Source: JBBEAM01 sp040882845
Lineage (GTDB): Bacteria; Pseudomonadota; Alphaproteobacteria; Kiloniellales; DSM-21159
Assembly: GCA_040882845.1 (NCBI GenBank)
Contig: JBBEAM010000015.1
Span: 186,001-250,000 of the forward strand
Reading direction: 5' to 3'
DNA: 64,000 nucleotides
In this document: one piece after another, positions 58,578 through 64,000 of the stretch
How positions within the stretch are numbered: position 1 is the stretch's first letter
Layout of the letters: the number at the start of each line of letters is the position of its first letter
Made by a program: the position numbers and the translations under genes
The notes under the pieces: generated by a model
The model's input: the letters and a program-made list of their open reading frames with translations, nothing else
Told to the model about the DNA's origin: nothing
The model's database searches: none

Positions 58578-59216
58578 GTGACCCAGCCGACAGCGGAGGA
58601 AAAAAGTCTCGTCCGGCATTTGACCGCCGCGGACTACACCGCGACCCCCTGGCGCAACGGCGGTGGCACCACCACGGAGATCGCCATCTCGCCTTCCGGC
58701 GCCAGCCTTGGCGGCGGCTTCGATTGGCGCCTGAGCATCGCCGAAGTTGCGCAGGACGGGCCCTTTTCGAGCTTCCCGGGCTATCAGCGCAGTCTCAGCG
58801 TGATTTCCGGCGGCGGCATCCTGCTCGATGCCGGAGAGGAGGGGGATATCGAGCTGCGCACGCCCTTCAAACCGGTAAGCTTTCCCGGCGAATGGGAGAT
58901 CCACGGCCGCCTGCTTGGCGCCGCGCTGCGCGACCTCAACTTGATCTACAAGCGGGCGACCACGGCCGGCCGGGTCGGCTTTCTCCGCATCGCCGACACG
59001 CCGCTCAACGCCGAGAGCGATGCGCAGACCCTGCTGATCCTGCCGCTCGCCGGCGGCCCGCTAACTGCCTCCTGGGACAAGCGCGCGGCGGAGGCGCAGC
59101 TGGAGGAGGGCGAGACCCTGATTCTGGAGCGCCGCGGCGGCGGCCATGCAGTTCGTCTCACCGCCGCCTCGGGCGAAATCCAAGCCGCCTTCGTGGAAAT
59201 CTCCAAGACAGGCTGA
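58578..59216 (+). CDS. hutD: HutD family protein
   Basis: A 212-residue bicupin of the HutD family with 'TPWRNGGGTTTEIAISPSGA', 'FDWRLSIAEVAQDGPFSSFP' and 'GYQRSLSVISGGGILL'. In Pseudomonas HutD limits histidine utilisation, probably by binding urocanate or formimino-glutamate. No other hut gene is present here, so it may act in another context. Start is GTG at 58578. The spacer to the divergent PRC-barrel gene contains that gene's stress promoter. Confidence 0.88.
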   Translation: MTQPTAEEKSLVRHLTAADYTATPWRNGGGTTTEIAISPSGASLGGGFDWRLSIAEVAQDGPFSSFPGYQRSLSVISGGGILLDAGEEGDIELRTPFKPVSFPGEWEIHGRLLGAALRDLNLIYKRATTAGRVGFLRIADTPLNAESDAQTLLILPLAGGPLTASWDKRAAEAQLEEGETLILERRGGGHAVRLTAASGEIQAAFVEISKTG

Positions 59217-59309
59217 TCGCCGCCGATTTCTGCCTCCCGCGGCGCTGCTGCCGGGGACGCTCCGCAGCTTCCGTGCTAATTTCGCTCCGTACTGGATCAC
59301 GGACCTGCA

Positions 59310-61052
59310 ATGCCGCATGACACCTCGCTGATTGCCACGATCGTCGCTGGCATCACCATCGCCTTCGTCCTGGGCGCGATCGCGCAGCGGGTGAAAGTCT
59401 CGCCGCTGGCCGGCTACCTGCTCGCCGGAGTCGCGATCGGTCCCTTCACGCCGGGCTTCGTCGCCGATCTCGACCTCGCCTTCCAGCTCGCCGAGATCGG
59501 CGTGATCCTGCTGATGTTCGGCGTCGGTCTGCATTTCTCCTTCCGCGAGCTGGCCTCGGTGCGCCGCATCGCCGTGCCGGGCGCCCTGGCGCAGATCGCC
59601 ATCGCCGTGCTGCTCGGGCTGGGGCTGTCCGCCCTGCTCGGCTGGAGCCTCGCCGAGGGCCTGCTGTTCGGCTTCGCGCTCTCGGTCGCCAGCACCGTGG
59701 TGCTGCTACGCGCACTGCAGGAGCGGCGTCTAATACAGAGCGAAGAGGGCCAGATCGCGGTCGGCTGGCTGATCGTCGAGGATCTGGCCATGGTGCTCGC
59801 TCTGGTTCTGCTGCCACCGATCGCCAACGCTCTGCTCAACGATGTCGAGTCGGCGAATGTCGCCCAGCAGCTGGCCACGACGGTCGGGCTGACGCTGGCC
59901 AAGGTCACCGCTTTCGCGGCACTGATGTATCTGGTGGCACGGCGGGCGATCCCTCTCCTGCTGCACTACATCGCCCATACCGGATCGCGCGAGCTGTTCC
60001 GCCTCGCGGTGCTGGCCATCGCCCTGGGCACGGCCTTCGGCGCGGCGACGCTGTTCGACGTCTCCTTCGCGCTGGGCGCCTTTTTCGCCGGCATGATCCT
60101 CGCCGAATCGCCCCTCAGCCAGCGCGCGGCGGAGGAAACCCTGCCGCTGCGCGACGCCTTCGCGGTGCTGTTCTTCGTCTCGGTCGGCATGCTGTTCGAT
60201 CCGGCCATCGTCCTGCGCGAACCGGCGGCGGTCGCGGCGACGGTGCTGATCGTCGTGGTCGGCAAGTCGCTCGCCGCCTACGGCATCGTCCGCGCCTTCG
60301 GCCATCCCAACCGCACCGCCCTGACGATCTCGGCCAGTCTCGCCCAGATCGGCGAGTTCTCTTTCATTCTGGCGGGCCTCGGCCTGACGCTGGGTCTGAT
60401 GTCGGAGGTCGCCCGCGACCTGATCCTCGCCGGGGCGATGCTCTCGATCGTCGCCAATCCGGCGATCTTCGTCGCCGCCTCCTGGCTGAACCGGCGTCTG
60501 GAGCGCCGCCAGCCCGCCACGCCGGAGGTTGCGGATAGCCGGGAAGCCGAGGTCGAGACACGCAGCGCCTCGCTTGCCACCGGCCATGCCGTGCTGATCG
60601 GTTACGGCCGGGTCGGCCGGGTGATCGCCGAGGGGCTGCGTGCGCGGGGGCTCGACGCCGTGATCGTCGACGAGGCCAGCGACAACATCGCCGCGGCGAG
60701 CGAAGCGGGCTGGGAATGCTTCGACGGCAACGCCGTCGACGACGAGTTGCTGCAGCTGACCAACGTCGCGCAAGCCTCGATCCTCTACGTCGCCATCCCG
60801 GACGGCTTCGAGGCCGGGCAGATCGCGGCGAAATCCAAGGCCCTGAACCCTGGTCTGAAGGTCATCGCCCGGGCCCATTCCGACGCCGAGGCCGAGCACC
60901 TCGGCAAGTACGGCGCCGACCGGGTGGTGATGGGCGAGCGCGAGATCGCGCTGGGCATGATCGAGGCCGCACGCCTGCCGGCAGAGGGGGAAACGGCGGC
61001 GGCGCAGCAGGACGGCGACGGCACGGGTGACAGAAAGGCTCCGCGGCCTTAG
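59310..61052 (+). CDS. ybaL: Kef/YbaL-type cation:proton antiporter with RCK (TrkA-N) domain
   Basis: CPA2-family antiporter of 580 residues. About twelve helices (to about 390) open with 'GITIAFVLGAIAQRVKVSPLAG' split over helix 1 and include 'LLMFGVGLHFSFREL' and 'FALSVASTVVLLRAL'. The cytosolic RCK domain starts at 'HAVLIGYGRVGRVIAEGLRA' (about 427) and would bind NAD(H) or nucleotides to gate transport. No KefF/KefG ancillary subunit is adjacent, which favours the YbaL branch over KefB/C. uup starts 9 bp downstream. Confidence 0.92.
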   Translation: MPHDTSLIATIVAGITIAFVLGAIAQRVKVSPLAGYLLAGVAIGPFTPGFVADLDLAFQLAEIGVILLMFGVGLHFSFRELASVRRIAVPGALAQIAIAVLLGLGLSALLGWSLAEGLLFGFALSVASTVVLLRALQERRLIQSEEGQIAVGWLIVEDLAMVLALVLLPPIANALLNDVESANVAQQLATTVGLTLAKVTAFAALMYLVARRAIPLLLHYIAHTGSRELFRLAVLAIALGTAFGAATLFDVSFALGAFFAGMILAESPLSQRAAEETLPLRDAFAVLFFVSVGMLFDPAIVLREPAAVAATVLIVVVGKSLAAYGIVRAFGHPNRTALTISASLAQIGEFSFILAGLGLTLGLMSEVARDLILAGAMLSIVANPAIFVAASWLNRRLERRQPATPEVADSREAEVETRSASLATGHAVLIGYGRVGRVIAEGLRARGLDAVIVDEASDNIAAASEAGWECFDGNAVDDELLQLTNVAQASILYVAIPDGFEAGQIAAKSKALNPGLKVIARAHSDAEAEHLGKYGADRVVMGEREIALGMIEAARLPAEGETAAAQQDGDGTGDRKAPRP

Positions 61053-61061
61053 AAAGCGGCC

Positions 61062-62885
61062 ATGCCGCCCCTGCTGACACTCGATTCGATCCAGCTCTCC
61101 TTCGGCGGAGAGCCGCTGCTGGAGGGCGCCGAGTTCAGTCTCGGCGCCGGGGAGCGGCTCTGCCTGGTGGGGCGCAACGGCTCGGGCAAGTCGACCCTGC
61201 TGAAGATCGCCGCCGGCCTGATCGAAGCCGACGGCGGCAAGCGCTTCCTGCAGCCCGGAACCACGCTGCGCTACCTGCCGCAGGAGCCGGATCTGTCAGG
61301 TCATGCCACCACCCTGGCCTTCGCCGAGGCCGGCCTCGGCCCCGCCGACGACAGCCACCGGGCGCGCTATCTGCTGCAGCGCCTCGGCCTCACCGGCGAG
61401 GAAGCCCCGGCTACGCTATCCGGCGGCGAGAAGCGCCGGGCCGCGCTGGCCCGCGCCCTGGCCCCGCAGCCGGACATCCTGCTGCTCGACGAGCCGACCA
61501 ACCATCTCGACCTGCCGGCCATCGAGTGGCTGGAGCATGAGCTGAAGAGCCTGCGCGCAGCGATGATCCTGATCAGCCACGACCGGCGTTTTCTGGAGCG
61601 CCTGTCGCAGGCCGTCGTCTGGCTGGAGCGCGGCCGCACCCGCCGTCTCGACCAGGGTTTCGCCGCCTTCGAAAGCTGGCGCGACCAGATCGCCGAGCAG
61701 GAAACCACCGAGCGGCACAAGCTCGACCGCAGGATCGCCGCCGAGACCCAGTGGCTGCACAAGGGGGTCACGGCGCGGCGCAAGCGCAACATGGGCCGCC
61801 TGCGCGCGCTGCAGGAGCTGCGCAGGCAACGCCGCGAGCAGCGCCAGACCGCCGGCACGGTGCAGATGGCCGCCACCGAGGGCAAGACCTCCGGCAAGCT
61901 GGTGATCGAGGCCAAGGAGGTCACCAAGGCCTATGCGGGTGCTCCCGTGGTCAAGGACTTCTCGGCGCGCATCCTGCGCGGCGACCGGATCGGCATTATC
62001 GGGCCCAACGGCGCCGGCAAGACCACGCTGCTCAACCTCTTGACCGGCGCCCTGGCGCCGGACGGCGGGCGGGTGCGGCTCGGCGCCAAGCTGGAGATCG
62101 CGACCGTCGATCAGGCGCGCGAATCCCTCGACCCGGAAACCAGCCTGCAGGACGCCCTGACCGGCGGCGGCGGCGACAGCGTTATGGTCGGCGGAGAGCA
62201 GCGCCACGTGATCGGCTACATGAAGGACTTCCTGTTCCTGCCGGAGCAGGCGCGCACCGCAATCTCGGCGCTGTCCGGCGGCGAGCGCGGGCGGCTGATG
62301 CTGGCGCGCGCGCTGGCCCGTCCCGCCAACCTGCTGGTGCTCGACGAGCCGACCAACGATCTCGACCTGGAAACCCTCGATCTGTTGCAGGAACTGCTGG
62401 CCGACTATCCCGGCACGGTGCTGCTGGTCAGCCACGACCGCGACTTCCTCGACCGCGTCGTCACCTCGGTGATCAATGCAGAGGGCGGCGGCCGCTGGAT
62501 CGAGTACGCCGGCGGCTACGCGGACATGGTGGCGCAGCGTGGCGCCGATATGCTGGAGCGGCCGCGGGTGGAACCGTCGGGAGCCGAGCGGAGCAAGCCT
62601 GCCGGCAGCGGAAAGTCCGGCAAGCCCAAGGCGCCGCCGAAGCGCGGCAAGCTGTCCTTCAAGGACAAGCACGCCCTGGAGACCCTGCCCGGACGCATCG
62701 CCGCGCTTGAAACGCAGATCGCCGCGCTGCAGCGCAAGCTTTCCGACCCGGAGCTCTTCAGCCGCGATGCCAAGGCCTTCGAGACGGCGACCCGCGAGCT
62801 GGAGCAGGTGAGCGCCGCCCTGGAAAGAGCCGAGGAGGACTGGCTGCGGCTGGAGATGCTGCGCGAGGAGGTCGAGGGCGGCTAA
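61062..62885 (+). CDS. uup: ABC-F family ATPase Uup
   Basis: Soluble twin-ATPase of 607 residues acting on ribosomes or branched DNA. NBD1 has 'VGRNGSGKSTLLKIAAG', 'LSGGEKRRAALARAL' and 'LLLDEPTNHLDLPAIEWLE'. The inter-domain linker (about 205-270) is Arg-rich. NBD2 has 'IGPNGAGKTTLLNLLTG', 'LSGGERGRLMLARAL' and 'LVLDEPTNDLDLETL'. The C-terminal domain (about 530-607) is the coiled coil typical of Uup ('FKDKHALETLPGRIAALETQ'). It follows the antiporter gene by 9 bp. The 223-bp spacer after it holds no confident promoter. Confidence 0.94.
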   Translation: MPPLLTLDSIQLSFGGEPLLEGAEFSLGAGERLCLVGRNGSGKSTLLKIAAGLIEADGGKRFLQPGTTLRYLPQEPDLSGHATTLAFAEAGLGPADDSHRARYLLQRLGLTGEEAPATLSGGEKRRAALARALAPQPDILLLDEPTNHLDLPAIEWLEHELKSLRAAMILISHDRRFLERLSQAVVWLERGRTRRLDQGFAAFESWRDQIAEQETTERHKLDRRIAAETQWLHKGVTARRKRNMGRLRALQELRRQRREQRQTAGTVQMAATEGKTSGKLVIEAKEVTKAYAGAPVVKDFSARILRGDRIGIIGPNGAGKTTLLNLLTGALAPDGGRVRLGAKLEIATVDQARESLDPETSLQDALTGGGGDSVMVGGEQRHVIGYMKDFLFLPEQARTAISALSGGERGRLMLARALARPANLLVLDEPTNDLDLETLDLLQELLADYPGTVLLVSHDRDFLDRVVTSVINAEGGGRWIEYAGGYADMVAQRGADMLERPRVEPSGAERSKPAGSGKSGKPKAPPKRGKLSFKDKHALETLPGRIAALETQIAALQRKLSDPELFSRDAKAFETATRELEQVSAALERAEEDWLRLEMLREEVEGG

Positions 62886-63108
62886 ACCGATAAAAAGATT
62901 GCCGCCGTTCCTGCCCCGAAGCGTAGTATTTTACGGCTCGTTAATCACCTTCGGCGATTATGCCATGCGGGTTGCTCTCGGCAAATGTCCCACACGACCG
63001 GCTCGGAAACGGCACGGATTGCGCGCGGTCTGCGCGCTGGAGCGTTGATTTCATGCAAAATATCAAGCTGCGACAGCTCTGCCCGCTCCGGGAGCCTAGG
63101 GACGGCTT

Positions 63109-64000
63109 GTGAGCGCCATGAGCCTACGCAGCTTGCTGCTCCCCTTGATGGGTCTGTTTGTCGGCTTCGTGGCGATTGTCGGCCTGCTGCTGATTATGAC
63201 CGCGGGCAGCCAGAACCGCCTGGCCAAGGAATCCTCCAAGCATCTGGCACAGAGCGCGATTTCGCTCCTCGGCGACAGCGTCAAGAGCACTGCGCGCGAC
63301 TATGCCTATTGGGACGACACCGTGGAGAACGTGGTGCTGCAGCTCGACGATGCCTGGGCCGAGGAGAGCATTGGCGCCTGGGCCAACGAGGGCCTGGAGA
63401 TGGATGCCACGCTGGTGGCGGACGGCCGGGACGAGGTCTTCTATGCCTCCGTCGATGGCGCGCGCCAGACGGGGCAGCTTGACGAGACCTACGGCAGCCC
63501 AGAGTTAATCGCCCTGATCCAGGCCGCCCGGGCCGCCGCCCACGACGCCAATGGCGGTCCTATGGCGGTCGAAGGCTTCCTCGAGATCAACGGCGAAGTG
63601 ATGCTGGGCGGCGCCGCGGCGATCGTCTGGGAGAACGGCGAGGACAGCTTTGCGCGCGGCGGCGCCGCTTCGGTCCTGGTTTTCCTGCGGCGCATCGACG
63701 ACGCCCTGCTGGACGGCCTCGAACAGCGCTACCTGCTCGCAGAGCTCTCGCTGATGCCCCCGGACCCGGCCGCGCAGGAGATGTATCCGGCGTCCTTGGC
63801 TCTGCAGGGCTTCGACGGCAGCCTGATCGCCTACATCGCCTGGCATCCGAGTCGGCCCGGAAGCGCCCTGCTCGGCCAGCTCGCGGTTCCCGGCCTGGTC
63901 GCCGCCCTGGCCCTGACCGCGCTGCTCTGGCTGGTGGTGCGCCGTTTCCGCAAGGCGAGCGACGCGCTGCAGCGCAGCCACCTGCTGCTCAGCGAGCAGG
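63109..64000 (+). CDS. CHASE4-like membrane sensor protein (partial)
   Basis: The frame runs off the window after about 297 residues. From the GTG at 63109 (or ATG at 63118) it encodes a helix ('LLLPLMGLFVGFVAIVGLLL'), a periplasmic domain with 'TARDYAYWDDTVENVVLQLD', the hallmark of CHASE4 sensors, and a second helix at about 265-285 ('LAVPGLVAALALTALLWLVV'). A cytoplasmic coiled start follows ('RKASDALQRSHLLLSEQ'), which usually leads into PAS, histidine kinase or GGDEF domains. The output domain lies outside the window. Confidence 0.85.
   Translation, partial: MSAMSLRSLLLPLMGLFVGFVAIVGLLLIMTAGSQNRLAKESSKHLAQSAISLLGDSVKSTARDYAYWDDTVENVVLQLDDAWAEESIGAWANEGLEMDATLVADGRDEVFYASVDGARQTGQLDETYGSPELIALIQAARAAAHDANGGPMAVEGFLEINGEVMLGGAAAIVWENGEDSFARGGAASVLVFLRRIDDALLDGLEQRYLLAELSLMPPDPAAQEMYPASLALQGFDGSLIAYIAWHPSRPGSALLGQLAVPGLVAALALTALLWLVVRRFRKASDALQRSHLLLSEQ

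Noticed and set aside
63045..63066. TTGAT and ATCAA half-sites upstream of the CHASE4 gene, resembling an Fnr box
   Set aside because: The halves are 12 bp apart, whereas Fnr needs 4 bp, so this is a chance inverted repeat.
1..64000. CRISPR arrays, tRNA or rRNA genes, insertion sequences
   Set aside because: I looked on both strands for regular spaced repeats, tRNA cloverleaf motifs and transposase motifs and found none that hold up.

Overview
The window is a stretch of high-GC (mid-60s percent, by eye) alphaproteobacterial chromosome. The gene order rpmH-rnpA-yidD-yidC-engB-argB, the blocks pheA-kdsB-membrane cytochrome c, SRP RNA-dnaX-ybaB-recR and def-fmt-truA, the FnrL-type Cys spacing and an EcfG-type stress promoter all fit Alphaproteobacteria. 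My guess is the Rhodospirillales in the broad sense; genus not determined. Coding density is very high, with no gap over 300 bp. The larger spacers (8788-9029, 57546-57777, 62886-63108, 42250-42459, 27476-27676, 50197-50397, 5363-5516) are described under their promoters or neighbouring genes, or show nothing recognisable. I saw no tRNA, rRNA, CRISPR array, insertion sequence or prophage.

Layout. 1-9 kb: partial Fnr-type regulator (TTG start), gamma-glutamyltransferase lipoprotein, a membrane protein built from a threefold repeat, an orphan histidine kinase, the divergent acdR/acdS pair (ACC deaminase), and a flavin disulfide reductase next to a TVP38 membrane protein. 9-24 kb: housekeeping block covering ribosome and membrane biogenesis (rpmH, rnpA, yidD, yidC, engB), arginine and lysine/peptidoglycan precursors (argB, dapD, dapE), tRNA and translation functions (truA, fmt, def), and recombination/replication (rmuC, recR, ybaB, dnaX, SRP RNA). 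24-29 kb: NudC, prephenate dehydratase, KdsB, a membrane-anchored cytochrome c with a long acidic tail, and a HisN-type phosphatase. 29.4-35.3 kb: a complete yejABEF peptide ABC transporter whose binding protein carries an apparent C-terminal membrane anchor. 35-42 kb: dehydrogenase, UspA, M17 peptidase, GST, an orphan TAXI binding protein, oligopeptidase B.

42.4-50.2 kb is the most accessory-looking part. Two paralogous GT-C-like membrane glycosyltransferases flank a DUF2817 zinc carboxypeptidase-like gene and converge on an operon of two NAD-dependent sugar epimerases, a GT2 transferase and a GtrA flippase. Together this resembles a chromosomal Gtr-type system that makes, flips and transfers a polyprenyl-linked sugar. 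50.4-54.8 kb: a ureidoglycolate lyase-like gene translationally coupled to an M24 protein with DddP-like metal-ligand spacing, a DMT exporter, and a split LigD (phosphoesterase and polymerase as separate genes, no ligase domain). 54.8-64 kb: YceI plus cytochrome b561, rimB-rimK, a PRC-barrel stress protein under an EcfG-like promoter, HutD, a Kef/YbaL antiporter, ABC-F Uup and the start of a CHASE4-like sensor.

Convergent neighbours are almost always packed stop-to-stop (4-10 bp, or overlapping), and I could find only two clear hairpin terminators.
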